A stretch of DNA of 64,000 bases from Streptomyces sp. LUP30 (lineage in GTDB: Bacteria; Actinomycetota; Actinomycetes; Streptomycetales; Streptomycetaceae), in contig NZ_MJAJ01000002.1 in assembly GCF_001746365.1 (NCBI RefSeq), positions 280,312 through 344,311 of the forward strand, given 5' to 3'. A program made the translations under genes and the position numbers. The notes below the pieces were generated by a model. The model worked only from the letters and a program-made list of their open reading frames with translations. It ran no database searches and was not told where the DNA came from. Shown here in pieces: positions 43,256-57,312 of this stretch (position 1 is its first letter; each line of letters begins with the position of its first letter).

Positions 43256-44605
43256 TCACATGTCGGAGAACGGCACGGAGAACAACACCCTTTCGGGAAC
43301 CGCCGGTTGGGTCCACCCTCCGTCGGAGTTCGCGGCCCACTCGGTCTGCGACCACAGTTGCTGGGTGCTCCACCACAGCGACATGCCCTCGCTGTGCTGG
43401 GCCCAGCATGCGTTCGCCTGGACTTGTCCGCTGCAGGTGCGCGACGTGGCGACGCCGGTGTTGCTCATCTTCCACATGATGCCGTGCACCCCTGGCCCCC
43501 ACAGGGCGTCGGCGGCGTAGTACTTGTCGTGGTTCGCGAGCACCGCCTGCAACCCGGCCGCGTTGTTGGTCACGTAGCTCTTGGTCGGGTCGGCGTAGGC
43601 CTTCCCCCCGCTGGTGACGAGCGGCATGTCACTCTCGGGAGCGGCGAGGGCGTAGCGGAAGATCCGGGCGGGCTGGGCGTCACCGCCGGTGCTGCGCCAT
43701 TCGTTGGCGACGATGCTGTACGGGCTGGTGCTGCGGTCCATGGTGAGCCCGTCGAAGCACGGGTAGCCGGTGACGGAAGTGCCGCTGCACGCGCCGCCCA
43801 GGCTGTAGGAACCGACCGCGGGCATGATGTATTGGTATCCGCGCGCCGAGTAGCCCCCGCTGACCTGGCCGATCTCGTGGGAGTTCACGGTCGTTTGCAG
43901 GATGTGGGTGAAGTCGAAGACGAACAGCGCGTTGTCGCTGTCGTCGCCGCGGGACGCGGTGACCAGAAGCTTGTTGCCGTACCAGACCATGCCGCCGAGG
44001 TGTGAGCCCAGTTTGTCGAAGTCGTCGCCGCCCTTGGTGGGCACGACCAGCAGCACCCAACGGTACTTGAAGGCGCCGGGGGTGTTGGCGTCGATGAACG
44101 CCACCCGCGCCAGACCGTCGTCATCGGGGGTGGAGCTCGCGAGGTCGTTGTTGTTGGTCCACCCCGAGAGGATCACCTTGTTCGTGCCCCACAAGCCGTC
44201 GGCGTCGGCGTCGCCGGACGAGGTCAGTCCCTGGGGTACGAACTGTTGGGTGACGGCGTCCCCGGTGTCCCAGCAGTAGGCCGATGACGCCGAAGGGTTG
44301 ATCGGCCGCGCGGCCAGCTCGGTACTCGTGCATCCGGAACCGGAGCTGTTGAACATGGGGTGGTTGGCGGACTTGAGGACGGCGTCCACCCCGACATTGG
44401 GCAGATGGCTGTCCAGCTTGCTGATCGTCGTGGGGGACACACGATGCTGGGTCAGCTCCAGCTTGCTCATCGCTTCACTGGTCCCGTTCGTGAGCAGCGC
44501 CCCGGGTGTGGGCACCGGGGTCGCGGCTTGCGCCGGTGTTCCCCACGCCAGCACGGCCATGGCGGCCGCCGCCAGCGCTCCTGCGACCTTACGTCTCTTG
44601 CTCAT
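43256..44605 (-). CDS. Large secreted protein of unknown function
   Basis: A 449-residue protein with a classical signal peptide (KRRKVAGALAAAAMAVLAWG, then TPAQAA). The mature part is rich in Gly, Ser, Asn and Trp, with several Cys pairs (GSGCTSTELA, SAYCWDTG, GGACSGTSVTGYPCFDG, RTCSGQVQANACW) and repeated beta-strand-like segments (VVPTKGGDDFDKLGSHLGGM, NKLLVTASRGDDSDNALFVF). This fits a beta-propeller-like extracellular protein. GGGGAG precedes the ATG. No enzymatic motif is clear. Confidence 0.75.
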   Translation of the reverse strand: MSKRRKVAGALAAAAMAVLAWGTPAQAATPVPTPGALLTNGTSEAMSKLELTQHRVSPTTISKLDSHLPNVGVDAVLKSANHPMFNSSGSGCTSTELAARPINPSASSAYCWDTGDAVTQQFVPQGLTSSGDADADGLWGTNKVILSGWTNNNDLASSTPDDDGLARVAFIDANTPGAFKYRWVLLVVPTKGGDDFDKLGSHLGGMVWYGNKLLVTASRGDDSDNALFVFDFTHILQTTVNSHEIGQVSGGYSARGYQYIMPAVGSYSLGGACSGTSVTGYPCFDGLTMDRSTSPYSIVANEWRSTGGDAQPARIFRYALAAPESDMPLVTSGGKAYADPTKSYVTNNAAGLQAVLANHDKYYAADALWGPGVHGIMWKMSNTGVATSRTCSGQVQANACWAQHSEGMSLWWSTQQLWSQTEWAANSDGGWTQPAVPERVLFSVPFSDM

Positions 44606-44952
44606 CCCGCTCCCCGTTCGACAACAAATGAAACATCAGCCCGAATGCTGCCATGGCCTCGTGAAGTAGGTGGAGTTTCAACCGAATCGTTGAGGATCCA
44701 CCTCTCAGGCCGCGCAGGAGGTAGCCCCGTATACACCGTCGAGGAGAGGGGATTCGCGCCTGGGCCGGTGCGGCGGCGGCTCGATCAATGCGCGGGCGAG
44801 CACGCCCATGGAGGTAGTGGGTCGGCATGTTGACGCGGAGATGACAGCACTCGCCCGACCAAAGGGGCCGCGGGAACCGAGGTCGTCGTTCCCGAGCTCC
44901 ACCGGGGCTCATTGCCCGCTGACACAGTCACGGTCCGGTGCCGCCGGCCCGG
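44606..44952. other. Gap without recognisable gene
   Basis: The right of the gap adjoins the 3' end of the hydrolase/kinase fusion. The left part carries the AT-richer promoter of the secreted-protein gene. No gene, RNA or repeat is supported between. Confidence 0.4.
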
Positions 44953-46584
44953 TCAGCCGTATCGTTGCAGCAGTCCGTCCATGTACGCCTCCAGTCGGTC
45001 TCCCAGCAGGTCGGGCGTCAGGTCGTGCCGCCCCAGGTCGCGCCACGGGCCGGCGAGCTTCGTCGCATCGGGGCAGTAGTGCAGGGCGTCGAGCAGCCGC
45101 CAGTACAGGTGGTCGGCGCCGTCGGCGAGGTCGCGGCCGCCGTGTGCCTCGTACCGCTCTCGGAAGTCCAGCCCGTGCCTCGGCCCGTGCAGCAGCGCGA
45201 GCGCGGTCGAGCAGTGCGCCACGTCCAGGTCGGCGGGTCCGCACGAGGCCTCCACCCAGTCCACGACACCGGTGATCCGCAGACCCGGCCCGGCTCCGGT
45301 GAAGAGCACGTTTCCGGGGTGGAAGTCGCGGTGCAGAAAGCAGCCTTCGTACGACGGCGGATCGCGGCGGATCATGTCCACGGCCCGCTCCCCCAGGCGG
45401 CCCACCGGGGGCCGGATGTGCTCCGGGGAGGTCCACGCCTGGTACGTGCGCGGTCTGTCGTCCGGTACGACGCCGTGGATGCGGACGAGCTGGGCCGCGA
45501 GCAGGTCCAGGCGCCGGTCGAGGTCGTCCTCGTCCACGCGGACGCGGCCCGGCAGTGCGGACATCAACAGGGTGGGGTGGTCGCAGTGTTCGGCGGTTGC
45601 GTCCACGGCAACGAACTCGGGTGCCGGGACGCCTTCCTGCCCTTCGAGCAGGGTCAGGACGGACGCCTCGCGGGCCAGGAGCCCGGACCCTGCGTGGCGG
45701 AAGAACGGTTTCACGAGGGTCCGTTGCACCAGGTCCGAGCCGTCGTCGAGGGTCAGCCGGCGCATCTGGGAGCTCCAACCGCCGGACAGCAGCCGGGAGT
45801 CGGCGACGGACCGGTCGTTCCCGATGTGCTTGGCCACCCATGCACGCGTTGCCGTCCAGCCGCGGTCGTCGAGGCCGGTCAGCACCTCCTCCACGAACTT
45901 CCGCCGGTCTTCCGCGTGATCACGGAACCACGTTCCCAACTGGTGCTGCGCGTCCGGAAGGTCGAACCGTGAGTACTGGGCGCGCGCGGCCAGCGCGTCC
46001 TGTACGGCCTCGGTCACCGCGGCCGGGATCACCGTGTCAGTGCCCGGCACGGCGAGCACCGCCCGTCCCTCGTACGCCCTCAGTACCTCGAGCGCGGGCG
46101 TCTGCCGCCAGCTGCCGGGCTGCCGGATGGTCTCACTGAACCGGCCGTTCCCGTCCCCGAAGGGGACGTCCCACGCCTGGGCGGTGTACACGGCGGGGGC
46201 ACACAGGCCCAGGGCTGTCACTCGGTGCCCGTAGTGCCGGACGAGATCCGCCACCGTCTGCCCGCTCATGCTGAACCCCACCAGGACCAGCGGCCCGTCC
46301 GCCGGCGCGTACGCGTCGATCACCGCGACGGCCTGCTCGAACCGTCGCCGCAGGCTTGACTCGCTCAGTCTGCCGGTGCTGCCGCCGTGCCCGGAGAAGT
46401 CGAAGGCGATGCCGCGACAGCCGTGGGCCACGAACTCCCTTGCCAGCGGCAGCAATCGCTCCGTGCTGCTGGTGCCTGCGCCGTGCAGCACGACGGCGGT
46501 GACCCCGGACGGATCACCGCCGTACACACCGCTGAGCCGTTCACCGCCGTGGTCGTGCGTGAAGTCGAAGATCATGCCCTCCAT
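44953..46584 (-). CDS. Alpha/beta hydrolase fused to an APH-type kinase
   Basis: A 543-residue two-domain protein. Residues 1-240 are an alpha/beta hydrolase: HGAGTSS oxyanion loop at 34, GFSMSGQT with Ser105 as nucleophile, and His214 in LPDAQHQLG as probable catalytic His. Residues 245-543 are an aminoglycoside phosphotransferase/choline-kinase-like domain: Brenner motif HRDFHPGNVL (H418, D420) and the Mg2+-binding Asp442 in VVDWVE. Both active sites look complete. It could phosphorylate and hydrolyse an antibiotic or metabolite. It lies 92 bases downstream of the reverse-strand CHAT gene, probably in the same transcript. Confidence 0.85.
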   Translation of the reverse strand: MEGMIFDFTHDHGGERLSGVYGGDPSGVTAVVLHGAGTSSTERLLPLAREFVAHGCRGIAFDFSGHGGSTGRLSESSLRRRFEQAVAVIDAYAPADGPLVLVGFSMSGQTVADLVRHYGHRVTALGLCAPAVYTAQAWDVPFGDGNGRFSETIRQPGSWRQTPALEVLRAYEGRAVLAVPGTDTVIPAAVTEAVQDALAARAQYSRFDLPDAQHQLGTWFRDHAEDRRKFVEEVLTGLDDRGWTATRAWVAKHIGNDRSVADSRLLSGGWSSQMRRLTLDDGSDLVQRTLVKPFFRHAGSGLLAREASVLTLLEGQEGVPAPEFVAVDATAEHCDHPTLLMSALPGRVRVDEDDLDRRLDLLAAQLVRIHGVVPDDRPRTYQAWTSPEHIRPPVGRLGERAVDMIRRDPPSYEGCFLHRDFHPGNVLFTGAGPGLRITGVVDWVEASCGPADLDVAHCSTALALLHGPRHGLDFRERYEAHGGRDLADGADHLYWRLLDALHYCPDATKLAGPWRDLGRHDLTPDLLGDRLEAYMDGLLQRYG

Positions 46585-46676
46585 TCACCCACGTCACTCA
46601 CGCCGTGGCCTCCGTTCTCCGAAGGCGTCGTCGCAACCGCCCGGCCCCGGTCTCGGGTCACAGCGTGCGCGCGGCG

Positions 46677-48581
46677 TCAGCGGCCGAAGTGCACATGGGC
46701 TGCCCACAGGCCGGGGGACAGCGGATGCCGGGCCCGCACGGCGACCACCGCTGAATGCAGCGCCCGGGCCGACCCGGCGGCGTGCGGTGGCCTGGTGCCC
46801 GCCGCCGTCAACTGCGTGTAGAAGGCTTCGGCGATGCGTGTGCCGAGGGTTCCCTGAACCTTCCACAGGCTGCCGACGACGCTGCGATACCCGGCGGTCT
46901 GGAAGGCCGCGGTGATGTGCAGTGCCTCGTCGGCGAACCTCGGCGCGGTGTCGGTTGTCTCGCAGGCGGAGAGATAGGCCAGGTCCGCGTGCGGGATGTC
47001 GAGCCGGGACACGTCGGCCACCGTGAACGCCCGCTCCTGGTGGTCGTGGAGCAGCAGTCTGCTGTAGCCCCGGCCGCGCAGGTCGCTGACCCCGTGGCAG
47101 ACGAAGTGGGCGACGGAGCTGTGACGCATGGCCTCCGTCACCGCGACATGGGTGGCATCCGGCCCGTACAGGACGGTGGCATCGGGAACGAGGCGCTGCA
47201 GTGCCTCGCACTCCCCCTCGGCCGAGCGCAGGGCGGGTGCGCCCGGTGTCTCCGGAAGCCCGACGATCAGGGTCCGGTCTGCCGGACGTCCGTCCGCGGC
47301 AGGTTCGTCCGCGGGAGGTTCGTCCACGCCCGGCCCTTCGTCAGGGCCCGTCGCACGGCGTACGTACGCCAGCGCCCCGACGGTGGAGGTGTAGGAGGTC
47401 ACCGCGTGATCGAGGACGGACGGCCCGCGGCCGGTCTGGTCGTACCGCTCGGCCACGTGCAACGGGAGGAAGGCCATGATTCCCACCGGGCACCACCACA
47501 GCCTGGGCAGCGTTGTTCCCTCAGGCGGTGGAACGCCCAGGCCGCAGGCGTTCAGCACGGGAGAGGCGACCATGTCCCACAGGTCGCCGAGCACCTTGCC
47601 CAGGTCCTGCTGGGCCGTCTTGCGGCCGCCGTAGCTCGGCTCGCCGTAGATTCGCGTACAGGCCGACCGCAGCCGCACCACCAGGTCCAGCGCGCGGTCC
47701 CAAGAGAGTCCGCTCAGTTCGACGACGTCGACCGGTCGATCGCCTTCCGGATGCAGGACGAGCGCGTCGCTGCGGAAGGGGCCCGCGTAGACCGTGACGA
47801 CGGGTCCCTCGGCGGCTTGCCCACGCAGTTCGTCGAGCGTGGGCGGCAGCAGAAAGCGTGAGAAGTCGTCGTGGGACCGCCTGACACGGGTCAGGAGATC
47901 CGTCCAGTCGTCCGCGCGTTCCTTGCGGCGCCGGGCGTCGGCGCGGTCGGAGAGGGCGGGGCCGAGGCCGGGGGTGGGGCCGGTGGTCGCAGGCAGAAGG
48001 GCTTCCGCCGCCCGGGTCCGGGAGCGCAGCGCGATGAACTCCTCTGCGAGGCCCGGTTCGCGGTCCGCCAGCACGTCCAACGCAGTCCGGGTACCCACCA
48101 GTTCCGATTGGAGCAGCGCGCGAGACTGTTCCAGCAGTTCCAGGGCACGTCCGGGCCGTCCCGCGGCGGTGGCGGCCCCCGCCGCCTCCGCCGCCAGCCC
48201 GGCCACCGCGCCGAGACCGGACTCGCGGTCCTCTCGCAGGAGTTCTCGTGGCGCCATCCTCGGCAGCAGACCCACGGCCCGTTCGAAGGCGGCGAGGGCG
48301 TCCGTGTGGTTGCCGGCCAGCCCGGCCGCCCGGCCGGCCAGCCGCGCGGCCGCGATGCGGTCCTTCGCCCGCGCCTCATGACGTGCGGCGATGCGCTCGG
48401 TCAGCTCGTCATGGGCCTCTTCGAGTGCCGCGCGCCCTCGCTTCCGGTCGCGATGGGCGCCGCCGAGGGCGAAGAGCGCCTGCCCGAGCGTACGTACCGC
48501 CGCGGGCATCAAGGTGGATTCCGCGGGCAGCATCGTCACCGCTCCGCGGGCCAGATCGACCGCCTCCTCGAGGTGCGTCAC
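46677..48581 (-). CDS. CHAT-domain caspase-like protease with shortened TPR region
   Basis: A 634-residue protein counted from GTG 48581. The N-terminal ~180 residues are TPR helices (ALAAFERAVGLLPRMAPREL; RALELLEQSRALLQSELVGT). From about residue 240 the CHAT fold follows: LPRLWWCPVGIMAFLPLHVA, catalytic His496 in SVAHFVCHG, Cys540 in LAYLSACET, and GYRSVVGSLWKV. The sequence parallels the C-terminal third of the 1650-residue protein at 49656-54608. The frame stays open and TPR-like for 68 more codons upstream of 48581 but without start, so the gene seems N-terminally truncated. CHAT proteases are cysteine peptidases used in bacterial conflict and cell-death systems. Confidence 0.85.
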   Translation of the reverse strand: MTHLEEAVDLARGAVTMLPAESTLMPAAVRTLGQALFALGGAHRDRKRGRAALEEAHDELTERIAARHEARAKDRIAAARLAGRAAGLAGNHTDALAAFERAVGLLPRMAPRELLREDRESGLGAVAGLAAEAAGAATAAGRPGRALELLEQSRALLQSELVGTRTALDVLADREPGLAEEFIALRSRTRAAEALLPATTGPTPGLGPALSDRADARRRKERADDWTDLLTRVRRSHDDFSRFLLPPTLDELRGQAAEGPVVTVYAGPFRSDALVLHPEGDRPVDVVELSGLSWDRALDLVVRLRSACTRIYGEPSYGGRKTAQQDLGKVLGDLWDMVASPVLNACGLGVPPPEGTTLPRLWWCPVGIMAFLPLHVAERYDQTGRGPSVLDHAVTSYTSTVGALAYVRRATGPDEGPGVDEPPADEPAADGRPADRTLIVGLPETPGAPALRSAEGECEALQRLVPDATVLYGPDATHVAVTEAMRHSSVAHFVCHGVSDLRGRGYSRLLLHDHQERAFTVADVSRLDIPHADLAYLSACETTDTAPRFADEALHITAAFQTAGYRSVVGSLWKVQGTLGTRIAEAFYTQLTAAGTRPPHAAGSARALHSAVVAVRARHPLSPGLWAAHVHFGR

Positions 48582-48788
48582 GCTGCCCGGCCGTTCCGTC
48601 TCCTCCTCCGGTGCTGCCTCGCACAGGGACTGGGACAGGATGAGCAGGGCAGCGGCCCTGTCCGGGGTGTCCTCGTCCAGCGCGGCGACGGCCGACCGGC
48701 AGATGTCGACGGCCTCCCGTGTGGCCGCAGGATCCCGGCTGGTCCGAGCCGTCTCCAGCAGCAGGCGGGCGAGGTCGTACAGGTTGGG
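48582..48788 (-). pseudogene. TPR-coding extension without a start codon
   Basis: In frame with the CHAT gene, the reverse strand reads NLYDLARLLLETARTSRDPA then ATREAVDICRSAVAALDEDT and AAALLILSQSLCEAA, typical of the TPR units of the big paralogue. No ATG, GTG or TTG occurs in it, and beyond 48788 the similarity to TPR ends. It marks the broken 5' end of the reverse-strand CHAT gene. Confidence 0.5.
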
Positions 48789-48948
48789 GGTCGGGGGACG
48801 CGCTTGCCGCTGGCGGCATCGCGCGGTGAACGGCGGCGAGGTGCGGCTGGGCTCGCACGTCGGCTGGTTCGTCCTTCTGGTACCGGCCGGCTGCCACGAG
48901 GTTCACGTCACGGCCAGGGCCGGCTACGCGCTCACCGAGGAGGCGGCG

Positions 48949-49655
48949 ATGGGGATGCAACCCCATGCCGGCACGGACGGGTTCACCGTAGAACTTCCGG
49001 TCCCGGAGGTGTCCGAGCCGTCGGCGCCGCCCCCACCGGGGGCGGCGGGACAGCTCGGCCGCGGGGCGCAGGTCCCCGGCAGCCCGACGCAGATGCGCAT
49101 GGGCTTCGGTGTGGACGTCGTCGGGTACTCCGACCGGGACGTCGTGGGAAGGGCGGCGCTGCAGACGCGTCTGGACCAGCTCGTACGCGTGGTCCTCGGC
49201 GACATCGGCCTCGACCTGACGCGCCTCCATCACCAGCGCAGCGGGGACGGGATGAACATCGTCCTGCCGCTGGACACCGACATCACCCAGGCTCTCCCGG
49301 GGCTGGCCAACGCGATGGGGGCCCGGCTCCGCGAGGACAACGAGCGTCACGTCGACCGGATGCGGCTACGGATGGCCTGCGACGTCGGCACCTTCAGGGC
49401 GGGGGCCAACGGGTACGAAGGCGAGGCGGTCCTGAGCTTCTGCCGCCTGCTGGAAAGCCTCCCGCTGCGCGAGGCCCTCAAGCCCCACAGGAGGGCCGAA
49501 CTGGGCGTGTTGATCAGCCAGTTCCTCTATGGACAGGTCCTCTCCCCGGGCTGTCCCGGACTGAACCGGGAGGAGTTCACCCGGGTGACCGCGGTGGTGA
49601 AGCATTACCAGGCGGACGCCTGGCTGTACACGTCCCCCGGTGCCGGGAGCGTGGA

Positions 49656-49659
<4 letters not shown>
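48949..49659 (+). CDS. Small class III nucleotide cyclase-like protein
   Basis: A 236-residue protein. After a Pro-rich N-terminal tail of ~50 residues comes one cyclase-like fold: GFGVDVVGYSDRD gives metal-binding Asp56, and HHQRSGDGMNIVLP the second metal Asp100 in GDG. LRLRMACDVGTF and GYEGEAVLSFCRLLES correspond to the later cyclase strands and helix, but the usual transition-state Asn (VNxAaR) is replaced by Leu/Ser. LGVLISQFLYGQVL ends the fold. GAGGAGG lies 5 bases before ATG 48949. Its stop overlaps the ATG of the giant TPR-CHAT gene. It probably makes or senses a cyclic nucleotide that controls the protease. Confidence 0.72.
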
Positions 49660-54608
<4,949 letters not shown>

Positions 54609-54659
54609 CGACCTGAGCACCCACGGCGGGCTGACAGAGTCCTCTCAACGAGGCCAACG

Positions 54660-54948
54660 GGACGCAGTGGCCCGCCTATGCCTGGGCCCGGAACGTGCAG
54701 ACTGCGCTCGTGACGGCGCCGGCTGCGGCTGCGGCTGCGGCTGCGGCTGCGGCTGCGGCGTGAGGTTGCGGGCCAGCACCTGCAACGCTTCCATGACCTC
54801 GGCCAGCCGCCGGGGATACCATGCGGGCGCTGCCCGCAAGCCACGCGGCCCCGCCCGGAGGCTCGGGCAGGGCGTCCTCGCCGATCTTCATCAGGGCACG
54901 TCCCAGCAGGAACAGCACGACTCCGTTCACAACTTCTTCATCCGGCAC
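54660..54948 (-). pseudogene. Small hypothetical gene disrupted by a frameshift, with Pro-Gln tail
   Basis: The reverse strand reads PDEEVVNGVVLFLLGRALMK then IGEDALPEPPGGAAWLAGSA in one frame and, from about 54830, PRRLAEVMEALQVLARNLTP followed by Pro-Gln repeats in another. Each half looks like a normal protein; together they suggest one helical protein of about 90 residues broken by a small indel. The Pro-Gln tail is encoded by the hexamer repeat at 54721-54760. Confidence 0.4.
54721..54760. repeat. GGCTGC hexamer microsatellite
   Basis: Six tandem GGCTGC units plus GGCG. A slippage-prone tract; on the reverse strand it encodes Pro-Gln, Ala or Arg-Ser repeats depending on frame. Confidence 0.9.
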
Positions 54949-55099
54949 GACTTCACGGCGGTGGCCGGGGACACGACATCAGCCACCATCGGCGGCTCCG
55001 GCTACGACCCGCTGCGCACCCAGACCTGGAACCTCGCCGCACATCTGCACCACCAGGGCGCGGACGGGCCACTTTCTTGCCGTGGAAGAGCGGGCCGCC

Positions 55100-55135
55100 G
55101 ATCCGGTAGACGCTGACCCAGTAGCCCTTGGGCAT
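55100..55135 (-). pseudogene. DUF1330 gene stub
   Basis: ATG at 55135 opens MPKGYWVSVYR, the standard start of DUF1330 proteins (M-KGYWVxxYRxIxDPE), then turns into unrelated sequence after about 12 codons. A cut or rearrangement point lies here. Confidence 0.5.
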
Positions 55136-55174
55136 GGAACATCCGGTTCCGGTTGGGGAGGTGAGTGCTCTGAT

Positions 55175-56608
55175 CTACGGGTTGGTCTCGGACGAGCGTC
55201 GGCGGGCGAGAGCGAGGCTTGTCAGCGTCGTGATCGCCATGGCGCCGATGCCGACCAGCGCCGCGGTCGTGTAGGCGCTGTCGTCGGGGAAGAGGTGGCC
55301 GGGGCCGGTGCCCGCGGCGAGGATCAGGCCGCCGACGGCGCTGCCCAAGGAGTATCCGACGCTGCGGACGACGTAGTTGAAGCTCATGGCGCTCGACGTC
55401 TCGCTCTTGGGAGTGACGGCCAGGATGACGCCGGGCATCGCGGCCGAGAAGCCGCCGACGCCGAAGCCGAGCACGCCCATCGCCGCGAACAGTTCGGCCA
55501 GGTCCGACCGGGCCGCCGCGAACAGGGCGAACCCGCCGCCGACCACGACGGCGCTGCCGGCCAGGAGCATGGGGTCGGCGATCCGCGTCCGGACCCGCGG
55601 CGTGAGCTTGCCGGCGACGAACCCCAGGACCGAGAACGGGATGAGGACCAGCCCGGCGACGAAGGTAGTCAGCCCGAAGCCATAGCCGGCGCCGTGCGGC
55701 GTCTGCGCGTACCGGGTGATGAGCGTGAGCAGGAGGTACATGCCGATCCCGCCGACGAACATGGCGAGGTTCGCCCCGGCGACCGCCGGGTGCCGCACCG
55801 CCCGCACATCGACCAGGGGCATCGTGCTGCGCAGCTCGATGACGGCCCAGACGCAGAGCAGCACCACCGCGAAGACGGCGAGGCCCGCCGCCAGGGCGAG
55901 GTGCCGGCTCCACAGATTCCGTTCACCGGCGAGGAACAGCACCAGGAGCAGCGCAGCGGCCAGGACGACCGCGCCTGCCACGTCCACGTGGGCGGAGCGG
56001 CCTTCGGGCGCTTCGGGCATGGAGCGCCACGCGGTCAGCAGGGCGGCGGCGGTGACGACCAGACCGAGGCCGTACGCGGCCCGTACCCCGCCGAGCTCGG
56101 CGAGCAGTGCGGCCAGCGGGTAGCCGACGCCGGCCCCGATGATCGAGACCACCGAGATCAGGGCGATCACGGCCGCGCTGCGCTCCTCGGGGAGATGGTC
56201 CCGGGCCACGCCCATCATCAGCGCCGTCAGCCCGAGCCCCACGCCCTGGGCCGCCCTGCCGGCCAGCAGCCACGCGAACGGCAGCGGCAGCACGGTGAGC
56301 GCGCTGCCGGCGACGACGACCGCCAGCGTGGCGAGGACCGTGGCCCGCCGGTGCGGACCGGCTCCGAGCCGGCCCAGGACCGGCGTGGCGACGGCGCCGC
56401 TGAGCAGCGCGACGGTCAGCGTCCACTGCGCGCTGCCGAGCGAGACGTGGAACGAGGTCGCCACGCTGGTGATGAGCGGCGTCCCGAGGCTGGCGACCGC
56501 CGCCACGACCAGAGCGATGAACATCAGGGCGGGGACCAGCAGCCGCGCCTCGGCACGCGCCCCAGGAAACGCCTTCACCGTGGCCCCGCCGACCGGCTGC
56601 CCGGTCAC
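55175..56608 (-). CDS. MFS exporter (14 TM)
   Basis: A 477-residue transporter of the drug/proton antiporter group: TM1 LVPALMFIALVVAAVASLGT, motif-A-like loop LGRLGAGPHRRATV, motif-C-like IGAGVGYPLAALLAELGG, and about 14 helices in all. It begins with GTG at 56608, overlapping the stop of the MarR gene (GTGA), so regulator and pump form one coupled operon. Likely role: efflux of a compound sensed by the MarR protein. Confidence 0.88.
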   Translation of the reverse strand: MTGQPVGGATVKAFPGARAEARLLVPALMFIALVVAAVASLGTPLITSVATSFHVSLGSAQWTLTVALLSGAVATPVLGRLGAGPHRRATVLATLAVVVAGSALTVLPLPFAWLLAGRAAQGVGLGLTALMMGVARDHLPEERSAAVIALISVVSIIGAGVGYPLAALLAELGGVRAAYGLGLVVTAAALLTAWRSMPEAPEGRSAHVDVAGAVVLAAALLLVLFLAGERNLWSRHLALAAGLAVFAVVLLCVWAVIELRSTMPLVDVRAVRHPAVAGANLAMFVGGIGMYLLLTLITRYAQTPHGAGYGFGLTTFVAGLVLIPFSVLGFVAGKLTPRVRTRIADPMLLAGSAVVVGGGFALFAAARSDLAELFAAMGVLGFGVGGFSAAMPGVILAVTPKSETSSAMSFNYVVRSVGYSLGSAVGGLILAAGTGPGHLFPDDSAYTTAALVGIGAMAITTLTSLALARRRSSETNP

Positions 56609-57063
56609 TGCTTCGGCCCTTCGCGGTCCTGGCTTTCGAGCTCTGCCAGATGCTTCAGCGCGGGAAGGGCCGCCACCAGCGCCTCCACCTCGTCGCCGGT
56701 GAGCTCGCCGATCAACCGCTCGAACGCGTGGACGCCCGCTTGGCGCCGCGTCCGGACGTAGGAGGCGCCCGCCTCGGTCAGGCACACCAGTGTGACCCGC
56801 TTGTCGGACGCGTCACCCCGCCGCTCGACCAGGCCGGACGCCTCCATCACCCGGACCAGGGCGGTCATCGCGGGCTGGGTGACGCCCTCGACCGCGGCCA
56901 GATCGGTGATGCGCCGCGGGCCGGTCCGGTCCAGGGTGGCCAGGGTGGCGGCGGACGTCAGGCTCATGTCCCGGGGCAGGCGTCTCGCGGCCCTGGTCGC
57001 CAGGCCGTAGAGGGCTGCCCCGATGGCGGCGGACGCGCCAGGTGCGGTGTCTTGACGACTCAT
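56605..57063 (-). CDS. MarR-family transcriptional regulator
   Basis: A 152-residue winged-helix protein: LTSAATLATLDRTGPRRITD, recognition region LAAVEGVTQPAMTALVRVME, wing ERRGDASDKRVTLVCLTEAG. It is coupled to the MFS exporter gene by a 4-base overlap. The promoter region 57064-57105 is very AT-rich (TATTTATATTCATGG ... TTTATGTATATG) with a loose inverted symmetry, a probable autoregulatory operator. Confidence 0.9.
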   Translation of the reverse strand: MSRQDTAPGASAAIGAALYGLATRAARRLPRDMSLTSAATLATLDRTGPRRITDLAAVEGVTQPAMTALVRVMEASGLVERRGDASDKRVTLVCLTEAGASYVRTRRQAGVHAFERLIGELTGDEVEALVAALPALKHLAELESQDREGPKQ

Positions 57064-57144
57064 GCCAGAAGCATAGCGTATTTATATTCATGGTTTATGT
57101 ATATGGGTGGTCTGCGCGGGCGGCCTCGACCGCTGAGAGCCGGT

Positions 57145-57300
57145 GACGTCGCGGTGCGCTGCCGCATCGACTTCACGTACGCCCTCGGCCTGGAGCCGGC
57201 AGACCCCGGCCTTCCACCACAGCGTCCTGTCCGACTTCCGCGACCGGCTCGCCGACGGCTGCCGCGCGACCGGCTGTTGGGCTTCGCGCCGATCCGCAGG
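57145..57300 (+). pseudogene. IS1182-type transposase remnant
   Basis: Three frames in turn give FTYALGLEPADPG, FHHSVLSDFRDRLADG and DRLLGFAPIR, matching the IS1182-family transposase stretch (YALGLELTDPGFHHSVLSEF-RDRL). About 50 residues of some 500 remain and no terminal repeats are visible. Confidence 0.72.
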
Positions 57301-57312
57301 ACACGGTCTGGA

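Noticed and set aside
47871-49655. Forward open frame in front of the giant CHAT protein (would give ~2245 residues)
   Set aside because: It is antisense to the reverse CHAT gene and overlaps the cyclase gene in another frame; the ATG at 49656 overlapping the cyclase stop is the natural start.
54721-54760. Hexamer array as CRISPR-like repeat
   Set aside because: Perfect 6-base microsatellite with no spacers; a simple slippage tract.
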